Notes: generated by a model from the sequence alone, not told the origin. A DNA stretch of 64,000 bases from Ornithinibacillus sp. 4-3 (GCF_040958695.1 NZ_CP162599.1:2948001-3012000); one strand, 5' to 3'; shown: positions 1 through 9,025, counted from the first letter of the stretch. Numbers and translations: made by a program.

Positions 1-49
1 AGAAAATTCTTTTTTACAAAAAGTATAGTTCACTCTTTGATTATCATAT

Positions 50-817
50 TTAAAATGCAAATTGCCACCATGCTTTCTTCCTCACCGTTTCAGGTTCTAA
101 CAATTCAATATCCATGTTATCCACAATACATTCATTATTTTCTAATAATATATCCGCGTCATCACCACGGCGTTTCTTCTCTAAGAAATCTAAGCTTTTT
201 TCAAATAAAAATGGCCGTGTATCCAGACTATGCACGTCAGAACCTAGCATATGGACTAAATTTGCATCAATCAATTGTAAGGCTAATTTTTGTACTTCTT
301 TACCAAAATGTCCTGTAATTGATCCCGCTGTGACCTGTGCAAGTGCTCCTTGACGAACAAGACGCTCTAAACGCTCTGGTTTCTCCATAATGCCACGATT
401 TCTTTCAGGATGTGCAATTACCGGCACCATTCGCATGGATAAAATATCTGCAATTACTTTTTGTGTATAGAGCGGAACTTGTCCCGATGGCAACTCAATT
501 AACACATATTTGGAATCCGCCAATGGAAGTAGTTCATTATATTCAAGACCCTTTTTCAAGTCTTCATGAATTCGTATTTCATGGCCATGATAAATATCAA
601 TCGGAATTCCTTCTTGTTTCACTGTTTTCTGTAATTCTTTTACTAGTTCTAACACAAGAAAAGCAGCCACATCAAACTGTGGTTGCTTTGCATGGGAGGT
701 CGAGATGATCTTCGTGATGCCTTCATCAGCTGCTTGAACTAGCAAAGCAATTGCTTCTTCCTTTGTTTTCGGTCCATCATCGACACCAAATAAAATATGA
801 CTATGCATATCAATCAT
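50..817 (-). CDS. CpsB/YwqE-type tyrosine-protein phosphatase (PHP domain)
   Basis: This 255-residue protein is a manganese-dependent PHP-fold phosphatase of the CpsB/CapC/YwqE family, which removes phosphate from the bacterial tyrosine kinase of capsule or exopolysaccharide clusters. The metal-binding motifs are visible: MHSHILFGVDDG at residues 4-15, a histidine in STSHAKQ near 42, GHEIR near 78, AHPERN near 137 and GSDVHS near 195. It has no signal peptide or membrane segment, so it should be cytoplasmic. Its start overlaps the stop of the kinase gene by 4 bp, so the two are translationally coupled. The operon probably continues beyond the left edge of the window. The family assignment is secure; the polysaccharide it serves is not known. 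Confidence 0.93.
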   Translation of the reverse strand: MIDMHSHILFGVDDGPKTKEEAIALLVQAADEGITKIISTSHAKQPQFDVAAFLVLELVKELQKTVKQEGIPIDIYHGHEIRIHEDLKKGLEYNELLPLADSKYVLIELPSGQVPLYTQKVIADILSMRMVPVIAHPERNRGIMEKPERLERLVRQGALAQVTAGSITGHFGKEVQKLALQLIDANLVHMLGSDVHSLDTRPFLFEKSLDFLEKKRRGDDADILLENNECIVDNMDIELLEPETVRKKAWWQFAF

Positions 818-1548
818 GTCTTATCTTCTTCCTCTCCATATGCATTTGCGTAATAATTATTGTAATAATAACTATCATTCTTAGATGTACTAATATTATT
901 CATTACTGCACCTAATAGCTGCGCCTCGGCAGTCCGCAATAATTCCATTGCTTTCTCTGGTGCCTTTCGTTCTGTATATTGTGTATCAATGACGAGTATC
1001 GTACCATCTACTCTATTCGCAATAATTTGTGCATCGGTTACTGATAATGTTGGAGGAGCATCAAATACAATAATATCATAATGTTCTTTTGCTTCTACTA
1101 ATAATCGTTCAAAGGCAATAGATCCCAATAATTCGGACGGATTAGGTGGAACTGGTCCACTTGTTATTACATGTAGATTCTCTATCCCTACTTTATCATT
1201 AATTACCTCTATTAGCTCAGCTTGTTTTGACAATACATTGGATAAACCTGTTGTATTAAATAAGCGAAAAGTATATTGCACAGTCGGTTTACGCATATCT
1301 GCATCAATAAATAACACTTTCTTACCTTCAGATGCAAATAAACATGCTAAATTTGCAGAAACGGTTGACTTTCCTTCGCTCGGCAAAGCAGAAGTAATTA
1401 ATAGAGTGCGTAATTCATCCTCTGCTTTCGAAAATTTAATATTACTACGCAGAGTACGGAATTGTTCGGCAATACTGGATTTAGGTTCGATTTCTACAAC
1501 TAAATTACGCGCTGCTTTCGCAATTACTTTCTTCTTTTTCTTAAACAT
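814..1548 (-). CDS. CpsD/CapB/YwqD-type bacterial tyrosine kinase
   Basis: A 244-residue BY-kinase that autophosphorylates on a C-terminal tyrosine cluster and regulates polysaccharide polymerisation and export. Seen directly: Walker A ALPSEGKST at residues 54-62, Walker A' VLFIDADMRKP at 78-88, Walker B IIVFDAPP at 159-166, and a tail rich in tyrosine (SYYYNNYYANAY) from about 226. As is usual in Firmicutes, the membrane adaptor is a separate protein, encoded just upstream with a 3-bp gap. The phosphatase gene downstream overlaps by 4 bp. Kinase, adaptor and phosphatase together make the standard regulatory trio of a capsule/EPS operon. Confidence 0.95.
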   Translation of the reverse strand: MFKKKKKVIAKAARNLVVEIEPKSSIAEQFRTLRSNIKFSKAEDELRTLLITSALPSEGKSTVSANLACLFASEGKKVLFIDADMRKPTVQYTFRLFNTTGLSNVLSKQAELIEVINDKVGIENLHVITSGPVPPNPSELLGSIAFERLLVEAKEHYDIIVFDAPPTLSVTDAQIIANRVDGTILVIDTQYTERKAPEKAMELLRTAEAQLLGAVMNNISTSKNDSYYYNNYYANAYGEEEDKT

Positions 1549-1551
1549 CCT

Positions 1552-2289
1552 TTATCGCCCCCTCTTCCTAGTATTTCTAGTATTTCTGATGTTTTTTCTT
1601 TCCTTTTTCATATCCATTTCACTAATCATTCCAATAACAGGTAAGCCTAACAGTTCTTCTACCTCTTTTTCCGAACGGAATGTTTTGTCTAGAAAATCTA
1701 ATAAGAAGGCCAAGGCAATTCCTAACATTGCTCCAAGCACTAAACCAATTGCTAAATTTATTTTGACATTAGGACTAACTGGCGAAAGACTGTCTGCTAT
1801 ATCAGCAGTCATTAATACGTTAACATTATCAATACTCATTAAACCTTCAATTTTATCAACAAAAGTTTCTGTAATACTATTAGCGATATCTACAGCCTGC
1901 TTTGGATCGGTATCTGTTACAGTCAATACCATTACTTTCGAGTTTTGTTCATTACCTATTGATAATTTACTACTTAATCCACTTGCCTTTATATCCAACC
2001 CTAAGTCTTCAATTACATCATTTAAAATAACTGGACTTCTTAAAATAACACTATATGTATTAATTAATTGTAAATCAAACTGATTCGATTGTTGAAGCTG
2101 ACTTGTATTTGATTCTTCTTGTTCGTTATTTACTAATATTTGTGTTGTCGCTTCATATTTTGGTGTTATTACTACAAAAGTTATTAAAGCAGTTAATGCA
2201 AGAACTAGGATTGAGACAGTAATAATTAATCCTAGTCTTCGACGTATCGTGCGGAAAATATCCTCTAAACTGATCGTTTCTTCTGTCAT
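1552..2289 (-). CDS. Wzz/CapA/YwqC-type chain-length adaptor of the tyrosine kinase
   Basis: A 245-residue membrane protein with the Wzz architecture. It has a short cytoplasmic N-terminus (residues 1-18), a first membrane segment at about 19-38, an extracellular part to about 172, and a second membrane segment at about 174-196 followed by a basic cytoplasmic tail. In this family the C-terminal tail contacts and activates the BY-kinase, and the protein sets polysaccharide chain length. It is the first gene of the leftward operon and lies 3 bp before the kinase. The tail is very rich in Lys and Arg (ERKNIRNTRNTRKRGR). Family assignment is firm from topology and neighbours. Confidence 0.9.
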   Translation of the reverse strand: MTEETISLEDIFRTIRRRLGLIITVSILVLALTALITFVVITPKYEATTQILVNNEQEESNTSQLQQSNQFDLQLINTYSVILRSPVILNDVIEDLGLDIKASGLSSKLSIGNEQNSKVMVLTVTDTDPKQAVDIANSITETFVDKIEGLMSIDNVNVLMTADIADSLSPVSPNVKINLAIGLVLGAMLGIALAFLLDFLDKTFRSEKEVEELLGLPVIGMISEMDMKKERKNIRNTRNTRKRGR

Positions 2290-2353
2290 GAAAACATACC
2301 TCTCACTTTTCTTTTATTGTTCACTATTGCAAAAAAGACATATAACATTTAAT

Positions 2354-2383
2354 ATTTTAACATAGGTAGAGAGATTTTGTTAA
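2354..2383 (-). promoter_or_regulatory. Putative sigma-A promoter of the capsule regulatory operon
   Basis: On the minus strand TTAACA (2378-2383) and TAAAAT (2354-2359) are separated by 18 bp, about 65 bp before the adaptor start. It lies in the only divergent gap before the operon. The assignment rests on box similarity only. Confidence 0.45.
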
Positions 2384-2446
2384 CGAAAATTATCAAATAT
2401 AACATTTACTTGTAAAATAATCATGACAATTATCGGGGGATTCATA

Positions 2447-3244
2447 ATGAAAAACTTTACTTTGTACACAGCTGCTATTGTGCTGAGTTTGATTGTTATT
2501 GTCTTTTCTTATTTTATTTATCAAGAAAAGTTACGGCAAACAGAAAAGAATGCTACAAAAATTGAGGCCACAGATTCAGGAGAAAATGGTAACGAAACAG
2601 ATGAGCAAGACGACAAAATTAATGAAGATAGTGAAGACAAAGAAGATAATATTGATCTAAACCAATTTATCGCCAATCTACCAGTTAATGTACAAGAGCT
2701 TATTTTAAAGCGAGCAGAAGCAGGTGAGAAAGTTAATCTTTTAATTACTGGTTCGAATTCAACTGTTTCCTATGCTAATGCTTTAAATGAAGCTATTAAC
2801 AATACATATGGAGATCTTTTTGAAGTTACAATTCAACCATTTGGTTCAAATTCCAGCTTATTTATCAACTTACTAGATAGTGAGATTACCTGGAATGAAC
2901 AGTATGATATTATTTTATTTGAAGCCTTTACTTTGAATGATGTTGGTAATGTTGAATTCGAAACAAGTATATCAATGATCGATCGTTTTGTAGATAGAGC
3001 CACTCAAGAAGTTCCAGATAGTATTGTATTGATTCAGCCTGACTTCCCAAATCAAAATAAAGAAAACTATCATGAGCGCATTGAACAATTGAAAGAAGTC
3101 TTACAAGAGAAAAATATACCTTATGTAGATCATTGGCAAAATTGGGATATAGAAACAAATTATTTAAATACTGACGGCTCCTTAAATGATGAGGGACAAA
3201 GCCTTTGGCAAAACTATCTATCTGAATATTTCACTGCGAATTAG
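2447..3244 (+). CDS. SGNH/GDSL-hydrolase-like exported protein
   Basis: A protein of 265 residues from the ATG at 2447. That start is chosen over an in-frame ATG at 2423 because GGGGGA sits 7 bp before it. It has one N-terminal membrane anchor (about residues 4-25), then a low-complexity acidic linker rich in Glu, Asp and Asn (about 38-75), then an SGNH-like domain beginning VNLLITGSNST, where the serine-containing block I is expected. A block like DGSLNDEG occurs near the C-terminus, but the catalytic histidine usual in this block (DGxHxN) is not visible, so activity is uncertain. It stands 17 bp before the LCP gene and opposite the capsule operon, which suggests a role in modifying or attaching envelope polysaccharide. 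The function is inferred. Confidence 0.7.
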   Translation: MKNFTLYTAAIVLSLIVIVFSYFIYQEKLRQTEKNATKIEATDSGENGNETDEQDDKINEDSEDKEDNIDLNQFIANLPVNVQELILKRAEAGEKVNLLITGSNSTVSYANALNEAINNTYGDLFEVTIQPFGSNSSLFINLLDSEITWNEQYDIILFEAFTLNDVGNVEFETSISMIDRFVDRATQEVPDSIVLIQPDFPNQNKENYHERIEQLKEVLQEKNIPYVDHWQNWDIETNYLNTDGSLNDEGQSLWQNYLSEYFTAN

Positions 3245-3261
3245 AAAGGAGAAAACAATTC

Positions 3262-4197
3262 ATGGCAGCACAAAAACGTGTACGTAAAAAAAGGAAAAAG
3301 TGGCCTTGGGTACTCGGCATTTTTCTCGCTATTATTCTAGCAATTGGCGCATATATTTATCATCTTTATAGCAGTATCGAAAAAAGTATGGAGCAAGCTA
3401 ATATCTCTTATAAAACTGAAAAAAGAGAGAAGCCTGCTAGTATCACAGAAACCGATTCTGTATCGTTCTTATTACTAGGAGTAGATCAAAGAACGAAAGA
3501 TCCTGATTCAGGAGTAACAGGTCGTTCTGATACAATTATTGTTATGACTGCAAATCCAAAAACAAATGAAATGAAAATGGTAAGTATTCCTCGTGATACA
3601 TACACAGAAATTGAAGGTCGAGGCTTGGATAAAATTAATCATGCTTATGCATTTGGTAAAATACCTTTGGCTACAGCAGCAGTGGAGAATTTAATGGGTA
3701 TTCCAATTGATTATGTTGTATCAATTAATATGGAAGGTCTAATCAGACTTGTCGATGTGGTTGGTGGAATAACAGTAAACAACGATCTAGAGTTTAGTTC
3801 CGGTGGTTATAACTTTAATAAAGGTACCATCACATTAGATGGAAAAGCTGCACTTGCATATTCTCGTATGCGTAAAGAGGATCCTCAAGGGGACTTTGGT
3901 CGACAAAATCGTCAACGTCAAGTAATTACAGCAATTACAGAAGAATTAATTTCTCCAAAGACATTACTTAACTTTAATGAACTGCTTGATGTATTAGGTA
4001 ACAATGTCCAAACAAATGTAACATTTGATGATGTGAAGAAACTACAGTCTAGCTATTTAAAAGCATTCCGAAATATGGAACAGCTCTCCTTTACACAAGG
4101 TCAAGGACAAATCATTAATAAAATTTGGTACTATATTATGAATGAGTCTGAATTAAGTGAGATTCAAAACGTCTTAAAAACTAATTTAGAATTATAA
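3262..4197 (+). CDS. LytR-CpsA-Psr (LCP) family cell-wall polymer ligase
   Basis: A 311-residue LCP protein. These enzymes transfer undecaprenyl-linked teichoic acids or capsule polymers to peptidoglycan on the outer face of the membrane. It has a basic cytoplasmic start (RKKRKKWPW), one membrane segment at about residues 15-36, and the LCP core with its conserved arginine and aspartate motifs: VDQRTKD, GRSDTIIV, VSIPRDTY and LDKINHAYAFG. GGRQN-type residues (FGRQNRQRQV) follow near 213. An AGAAAGGAG site lies 9 bp upstream. It is in operon with the SGNH-like gene and ends at a bidirectional terminator. Given the divergent capsule operon, attachment of that polymer to the wall is a reasonable inference. 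Confidence 0.93.
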   Translation: MAAQKRVRKKRKKWPWVLGIFLAIILAIGAYIYHLYSSIEKSMEQANISYKTEKREKPASITETDSVSFLLLGVDQRTKDPDSGVTGRSDTIIVMTANPKTNEMKMVSIPRDTYTEIEGRGLDKINHAYAFGKIPLATAAVENLMGIPIDYVVSINMEGLIRLVDVVGGITVNNDLEFSSGGYNFNKGTITLDGKAALAYSRMRKEDPQGDFGRQNRQRQVITAITEELISPKTLLNFNELLDVLGNNVQTNVTFDDVKKLQSSYLKAFRNMEQLSFTQGQGQIINKIWYYIMNESELSEIQNVLKTNLEL

Positions 4198-4204
4198 ACA
4201 AAAA

Positions 4205-4250
4205 CCGTGCTATCCTGTAAATTTGATAGCACGGCTTCTTTTTATTTTTT
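4205..4250. terminator. Bidirectional intrinsic terminator
   Basis: CCGTGCTATC (4205-4214) and GATAGCACGG (4225-4234) form a perfect 10-bp stem with a 10-nt loop. A T-rich tract follows on the plus strand and an A-tract precedes it, so it can serve both convergent genes. Confidence 0.88.
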
Positions 4251-4436
4251 AAATGTCAATCCAACTTGCTCTAAAGCTTCTTGAACAACTGGTAATGATT
4301 TAGGACCAATCCCATGAAAAGAGAGGAATTCTTTCTCTGTTAAAGTAGCTATCTGTTCGAAAGAAAGTATTTCTGCATGAAGAAGTGCATTACGCGCAGG
4401 CTTTGATAGCTTTGCTAAAAATGTTTCATACTCCAC
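4242..4436 (-). CDS. Small helix-hairpin-helix protein resembling the RNA polymerase alpha C-terminal domain
   Basis: A protein of about 64 residues. I place the start at a GTG (4436) because GGGGAGG lies 7 bp upstream of it; an ATG further upstream (4475) would put that site inside the gene. The sequence has the fold signature of alpha-CTD/HhH domains: LSKPARNALLHAEI, then LTEKEFLSFHGIGPKSL with the GIGPKS hairpin. Such stand-alone domains occur in Bacillaceae and may bind DNA, but no function is established. It overlaps the end of the DUF1801 gene by 11 bp, so the two are coupled. Confidence 0.75.
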   Translation of the reverse strand: MEYETFLAKLSKPARNALLHAEILSFEQIATLTEKEFLSFHGIGPKSLPVVQEALEQVGLTFKK

Positions 4437-4890
4437 TTCTTTTCCTCCCCGCTTCATATGCCTTAATATACTCATCTACTGTTATTTTCTGACATAGTTC
4501 TGCGATTAATTCATATGGAATACGTTTTGGATTTTTAAAACGAATACAGCTTTTCCCCATATCTAATTTAGTAGGAACTTGCTTTGCGTATTCTTCACGG
4601 AACCATTCTTCTAATCCTTTTTGTGCATAGATCCCCATATGATATAATGCGATATGATTTTTCTGTGAGGCAAGCGCCATAAATGGTAAGGCTTGCCCTT
4701 CATTCACATGATAACCAGCAGGATAAGTTTCTAATGGTACAACATAATTTAACATCCCATAAGTAATTTCTTCTTGAAACCCTTCTGGTAAGTTATCTAA
4801 AATAATTTGACGTAGCTTTTCTATTACGGGTTTGCGCTCCTCTGGTAGTTCTGCAAGATATTCTTCAGCAGAATTCACATTGTACTGCAT
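4426..4890 (-). CDS. DUF1801 family protein (YdhG-like)
   Basis: A protein of 154 residues from the ATG at 4890, which overlaps the stop codon of the VOC gene (TAATG) and has AGGA 6 bp before it; a longer start at 4914 is possible but lacks such a site. It shows the typical DUF1801 layout: EYLAELPEERKPVIEKLRQII at the N-terminus, then GFQEEITYGMLNYVVP, HIALYHMG, and a conserved CIRFKNPKRIP segment. Proteins of this fold (YdhG of Bacillus subtilis) have been linked with iron or small-molecule binding, but the biochemical role is not settled. It is in a three-gene leftward set with VOC and HhH proteins. Confidence 0.8.
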   Translation of the reverse strand: MQYNVNSAEEYLAELPEERKPVIEKLRQIILDNLPEGFQEEITYGMLNYVVPLETYPAGYHVNEGQALPFMALASQKNHIALYHMGIYAQKGLEEWFREEYAKQVPTKLDMGKSCIRFKNPKRIPYELIAELCQKITVDEYIKAYEAGRKRSGV

Positions 4891-5324
4891 TAATCTTCCT
4901 GACTCTCTTCCCAAACGCGTATACGTTCTTCATGACTTACTACTTTATGTACTTCATGTAGCATCCAAACATATCCAAACGGATCTCTAAACATTGCGTT
5001 CGATAAGCCATAATCCTCAAGTTTTGTTACTTCTTGTACAATGGTGCATCCAGCATTCATGGCTTTTTCATAAGTTTCTTCAATATCTGGAACGGTCACA
5101 TTAAACCATACGCTTGTAGCTTGATCATCTCTTGGTGCTACTAAATTATATTCTGGGTTTGCATCTAACATATGAAATTGCGTATTAAAGATTTTAAATA
5201 CAACTTCATTCGTACCTAATTCTAGGTCAGTCACTTCGATACGCTCTATTTCAAAAATATTCTCATATAATGCTAATGCAGCTAAAGAATCTCTTACCAC
5301 AAAATCTATTTCTACTGCCTTCAT
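4890..5324 (-). CDS. VOC/glyoxalase-like protein
   Basis: A 144-residue vicinal-oxygen-chelate protein. It has two beta-alpha-beta-beta-beta modules: the first starts VEIDFVVRDSLAALALYENIF, and the second includes SVWFNVTVPDIEETYEKAMNAGCTI and FRDPFGYVWMLHE, where the C-terminal glutamate/histidine metal ligands normally sit. Length and layout match the PhnB/YdhE-like VOC branch. Substrate is unknown; the family covers glyoxalases, dioxygenases and antibiotic-binding proteins. It is the first gene of a leftward operon with the DUF1801 gene, sharing one base. Confidence 0.8.
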   Translation of the reverse strand: MKAVEIDFVVRDSLAALALYENIFEIERIEVTDLELGTNEVVFKIFNTQFHMLDANPEYNLVAPRDDQATSVWFNVTVPDIEETYEKAMNAGCTIVQEVTKLEDYGLSNAMFRDPFGYVWMLHEVHKVVSHEERIRVWEESQED

Positions 5325-5468
5325 TTTTCCACTCCTCTTATATATCTCATTACTGTATTTAGCATACCTTTTTCCAAGCTAAAATTCCATTATTTCAAAA
5401 GCCAGCATCTAGGAAGTTTGTTTTTTGTCACAAATTAAGAAAGTTGATGAAATTGTCTGTATCTTATT

Positions 5469-5497
5469 TTGACGCTTCTCCTTAATACTTATACAAT
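5469..5497 (+). promoter_or_regulatory. Orphan sigma-A promoter
   Basis: TTGACG (5469-5474) and TACAAT (5492-5497) are separated by exactly 17 bp. No plus-strand protein gene follows; the next structure is a terminator-like hairpin about 200 bp on. Confidence 0.6.
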
Positions 5498-5503
5498 AAG
5501 CAT

Positions 5504-5713
5504 ATGAACAAAATCTTTCGAAAGATTGTGAAATATGGTGAAAGCGTTTATGGTTAGAGTGGAATATTTTTAATTGACGTAAAACAAGTAATTACAAAAA
5601 AATAAAGCTCGATAATATCGTTGCAGATGGCCTAAGGCAAAGGCATTAATCGATCCTTCTTAAGGAATATAGAAACACACTTGAGCCTCTCAGCCCAAGT
5701 GTGTTTCTTTCTA
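5504..5713 (+). ncRNA. Candidate small RNA between an orphan promoter and a hairpin
   Basis: The interval starts at the expected transcription start of the orphan promoter and ends at a stem made of GAAACACACTTG (5672-5683) and CAAGTGTGTTTC (5696-5707) followed by a short T-rich run. It contains a palindrome (AATCTTTCGAAAGATT at 5513-5528). An ATG at 5504 opens a 17-codon frame (MNKIFRKIVKYGESVYG), but it would be practically leaderless with no ribosome site, so an RNA product is more likely. The hairpin lies just after the stop of the leftward permease gene and may also end that transcript. This is inference from sequence signals only. Confidence 0.4.
5672..5707. terminator. Inverted repeat acting as terminator
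   Basis: A perfect 12-bp stem (5672-5683 with 5696-5707) with a 12-nt loop lies 4 bp after the permease stop. The T-tract is short on both strands, so its strength is uncertain. Confidence 0.65.
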
Positions 5714-8314
5714 TATATTCTCCTGTTTCAATGCATCAATAATATTCTCTTTTTTCACTTTTGCACTAGCATAGGTCATGGAGATTAGCACGATCAGGAA
5801 TACTGCAATTACAGCAAAGAGCATCTCAAACCATGGTAAGGTAAAGCTATAGATAAAGCTTGAGCTTAATGCATGATGAACGAGATACATTGCTCCTATA
5901 CTTAATGGAATTCCATAAAGTAATGCCTTTATTCCATAAAAAATACTTTCATAATTAATCATTTTATTAAAGCCTTTTGGAGTCATACCGATTGATTTTA
6001 ACATCCCAAATTCTCTTTTTCTTAAAGCGATACTTGTTGAGATTGTATTTAAAATATTAGCAATGGAAATCAATGTAATTAAAGCAATGAACCCATAAGT
6101 GAAAATAGATAGAATTGTTGTAAGCTGCTCATCACTCTGACGGATTTGGTACAAATTAAAAATATTGTGTTCATTCACATCAATTTCTTCTATTTCTTGC
6201 TGTGTAGCTACAGGATCTGAACTAGTTAAAAAGAGTCTTTTTAATGGACTATTTAACTTGTCTTTCTGCTCAAATTGCTCAAAGGACTTTTCAGAAACAA
6301 TGAGATTTAAGTTACCATATCCTTCACTACTCACACCCATTGGTAATTCATCCGTTACTTTAGCAATGTTTACGTCTGCAAAATAGGCATATTCAAATTC
6401 ATTTTCATGATATATCTCATAATCTAAAGTAATTTTATCTCCTTCTTTTGCATCAATCACTTGTTCTTCTACATATTTTCCTGCATTGACATCTTCGTAT
6501 TTTGCATTTCCAATTAAAATAGCTTGGTTTTCTTGATTTAATGTATCATACGAAACATCAATTCTTTTTGCATAGTCTTGTAAATAAGTATCATCTAACA
6601 CATGAAGTACCACAGAATACATATATTTACCATTTTCCTCTGGTGAGCTACTTTCTAGAAGCGATTCAGAGACTTGATCCTTGTCAACTAAAGCCTGCAT
6701 ATAGTGCATACTTATGTGAGTGGATTCCTTTACGTCTTTCAATTCTCTTATTTGCTGAACAAAATTCTCATCTTCATCATTTAGTAAATCAATGTATATA
6801 TCAAAATTAACATCCTGTTGTGTTAAGGAAAGTGATTTTTTCATATCATTCGTAAAATAGGTTACTGATAAAAATAAAACAAGGCTAATAACTAATGAAA
6901 ATACTGTTGCTTGGTAACGACGTTTATTTCGTTTTAAGTTTTTCAAGCCTATTTCCGCTTCAATACCAAAAATCTTCCTCACTAATTTTGAAGTTTTTAC
7001 ACTTTTCCCTGATAGCTTAACATCTGTCATTTGTTTAATCGCATCAATTGGTGAAACTTTTGATGCTCTGCGGGCAGGAATAAATGTAGAAATAAAAATC
7101 GTGATAATAGACACGATAATTGCAACAATAATAGATCCTGGTGTTACAACGACATTAAGCCCTTCTGCCACACCTAAGGCGGATGCTAAACCACCTTTAT
7201 AATTATTAATAATTGTAAAGGTTATATACATACCAAGCAGTCCAAATAAGATACCTAATGGGATACTAAAAATTCCTATGACTGCCCCTTCAAAAAATAC
7301 TGAGTTTCTTTTTTGCTGCTTCGTTGCCCCTACACTTCCTAACATACCTAGATAGCGTGAACGTTCCGCAACGGAAATAGCAAACGCATTATAAATTAGT
7401 GATACAGAACCAAGCATGATAATCAGCATAATAACAGCAGATACACCATAAAGAGCTGACTTCATTCCACCATCTCTCATCACACCAGAAAATCGTAGTA
7501 AATCAGTATTAAAGCCTACTTCTTCTATTTGATGTTTTTTTGCAAATGCTTCCCCTTCTTCAAAAATAGATGGGGAGAATAGAGAAGAAATTTTATTTAA
7601 TATGACTGCAGCATTCACTGGATTTTCTGCAGAGATTGTAGTTTCATCTACATAGGTTATTGCAGTATATCCTGGCGACCATGATAGCTCCCATATTGGT
7701 GTCTTCATCGTTCCAACAATTGTGTATTCTTGAGGTACTTTATTTTCTAATACTTCGGCAACTTCACCATCAACATCTTTGTTTAAAGAATAGCGCTGAT
7801 CATATGTCGTTGGTTCTTCATCACCTTCTTCATTAGTAAAATAGCGCTCTCCTATTTCTAAATCAAGTTGATCACCAATCTTCAGCCCAAATGGTAAAAC
7901 TGTTTCAGGAACGACAATTTCATTTTCCGCCTTTGGCCAGTGACCATCCGCTAATTCTAAAGGATATTTAGCAATTGCTGCATCATTATAACCTTTGATA
8001 AACAGATAAGGTTTATTAGGATTTTGACTACTAGCTAATTCTGCATACCCTAAATCTCTTGATAAAAGAACTTCTTTGGTATTTTCTTCTTTTTCTATTG
8101 CTTCTATTTGGTCCTGATCTACATCTTTATAAATCGTATGCCATTCTCCTTGCTCCGCTATCGTCTGTCTCTGCAGGAGGTCAAGAAAGGAAACTCCAAT
8201 GGTTGCTACCGCAGTTAACATGGCTACAGAAATAATGATGCCAATAATCGTCACAAATGTGCGGCGCTTATTTTCCTTTAACTGTCTTAGCGTTATCTTA
8301 TTGACAATATTCAT
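5711..8314 (-). CDS. ABC transporter permease with two FtsX/MacB-type halves
   Basis: An 867-residue FtsX-superfamily permease. I count eight likely membrane segments in two repeats: one near residue 18-40, an extracellular domain to about 285, three segments between about 288 and 430, then the same pattern again (one near 470-490, extracellular to about 740, three to the C-terminus). Each half carries the N-terminal motif (LKENKRRTF and LKRNKRRYQ) and a terminal PARRASKVSPIDAIK-like or KVKKENIIDALK stretch. This duplicated layout resembles LolCDE/MacB-type exporters more than the 10-segment BceB. Its ATPase partner overlaps by 4 bp. A two-component system just upstream suggests resistance to an envelope-active compound; the substrate cannot be read from sequence. 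Confidence 0.9.
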   Translation of the reverse strand: MNIVNKITLRQLKENKRRTFVTIIGIIISVAMLTAVATIGVSFLDLLQRQTIAEQGEWHTIYKDVDQDQIEAIEKEENTKEVLLSRDLGYAELASSQNPNKPYLFIKGYNDAAIAKYPLELADGHWPKAENEIVVPETVLPFGLKIGDQLDLEIGERYFTNEEGDEEPTTYDQRYSLNKDVDGEVAEVLENKVPQEYTIVGTMKTPIWELSWSPGYTAITYVDETTISAENPVNAAVILNKISSLFSPSIFEEGEAFAKKHQIEEVGFNTDLLRFSGVMRDGGMKSALYGVSAVIMLIIMLGSVSLIYNAFAISVAERSRYLGMLGSVGATKQQKRNSVFFEGAVIGIFSIPLGILFGLLGMYITFTIINNYKGGLASALGVAEGLNVVVTPGSIIVAIIVSIITIFISTFIPARRASKVSPIDAIKQMTDVKLSGKSVKTSKLVRKIFGIEAEIGLKNLKRNKRRYQATVFSLVISLVLFLSVTYFTNDMKKSLSLTQQDVNFDIYIDLLNDEDENFVQQIRELKDVKESTHISMHYMQALVDKDQVSESLLESSSPEENGKYMYSVVLHVLDDTYLQDYAKRIDVSYDTLNQENQAILIGNAKYEDVNAGKYVEEQVIDAKEGDKITLDYEIYHENEFEYAYFADVNIAKVTDELPMGVSSEGYGNLNLIVSEKSFEQFEQKDKLNSPLKRLFLTSSDPVATQQEIEEIDVNEHNIFNLYQIRQSDEQLTTILSIFTYGFIALITLISIANILNTISTSIALRKREFGMLKSIGMTPKGFNKMINYESIFYGIKALLYGIPLSIGAMYLVHHALSSSFIYSFTLPWFEMLFAVIAVFLIVLISMTYASAKVKKENIIDALKQENI

Positions 8315-8994
8315 GAACGAACCACCTCATCTTTTGCGATACGTCCATCTTCTATAGTGATAATACGATCTGCTTGTAGGGCAATTTGTTCGTCATGTGT
8401 GATTACAATCAAAGTCTGATTATATGTTTTGTTGAACATTTTTAGAAGCTCAATAATTTCTGCACTGTTTTGGCTATCTAAGTTACCTGTTGGTTCATCT
8501 GCAAGCATTAATGCAGGGTTACAAATCAATGCTCTTCCGATTGATACACGTTGCTGCTGTCCACCTGAAAGCTGGTTAGGTAAATGTTTTAGACGTTGTT
8601 CTAGGCCTAAATTTCCAACAATATTTTTAAATTGAGTATTATCCACAGAGTGACCATCTAATAATAATGGTAACGTAATATTTTCCTCTACAGTAAGAAC
8701 AGGAATTAAATTATAAAACTGATAAATCAAACCGATTTGACGACGGCGAAAAATCGCTAGCTGTGTTTCGTCTAAGTTATAAATATCAGTGTTATCAATA
8801 TAGACCTTCCCACTTGTTGGTCTGTCCACTCCACCGAGCATATGAAGCAAGGTTGATTTCCCCGAACCAGATGGGCCAATAATCGCAACAAATTCTCCTT
8901 TTTTCACGGAAAAAGAAACATCATTTAGTGCCTTAACTGCTGTTTCACCTTTACCATATACTTTTGATAAATTTTCTATTTTTAATATATCCAT
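8311..8994 (-). CDS. ABC transporter ATP-binding protein (MacB/LolD/BceA type)
   Basis: A 227-residue ATPase that powers the neighbouring FtsX-type permease. Walker [10 protein letters not shown] is near residue 40, the Q-loop region has [14 protein letters not shown], the ABC signature [15 protein letters not shown] is near 142, Walker [13 protein letters not shown] near 162, and the H-loop VITHDEQ near 198. It is the first gene of a two-gene operon, preceded by TTGGAGGT 7 bp before the ATG, a -10 box and a palindromic operator. Confidence 0.95.
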   Translation of the reverse strand: MDILKIENLSKVYGKGETAVKALNDVSFSVKKGEFVAIIGPSGSGKSTLLHMLGGVDRPTSGKVYIDNTDIYNLDETQLAIFRRRQIGLIYQFYNLIPVLTVEENITLPLLLDGHSVDNTQFKNIVGNLGLEQRLKHLPNQLSGGQQQRVSIGRALICNPALMLADEPTGNLDSQNSAEIIELLKMFNKTYNQTLIVITHDEQIALQADRIITIEDGRIAKDEVVRS

Positions 8995-9025
8995 GTTATT
9001 ACCTCCAATTTGAGCTGTTAAACAC

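Noticed and set aside
1238..2083. 281-codon open frame on the plus strand
   Set aside because: It lies opposite the Wzz-like and kinase genes and its product is Ser/Ile/Leu-rich without domain features; a shadow of real genes.
5504..5557. 17-residue peptide gene
   Set aside because: The ATG would be at the transcript's first bases with no ribosome site; a non-coding RNA is preferred.
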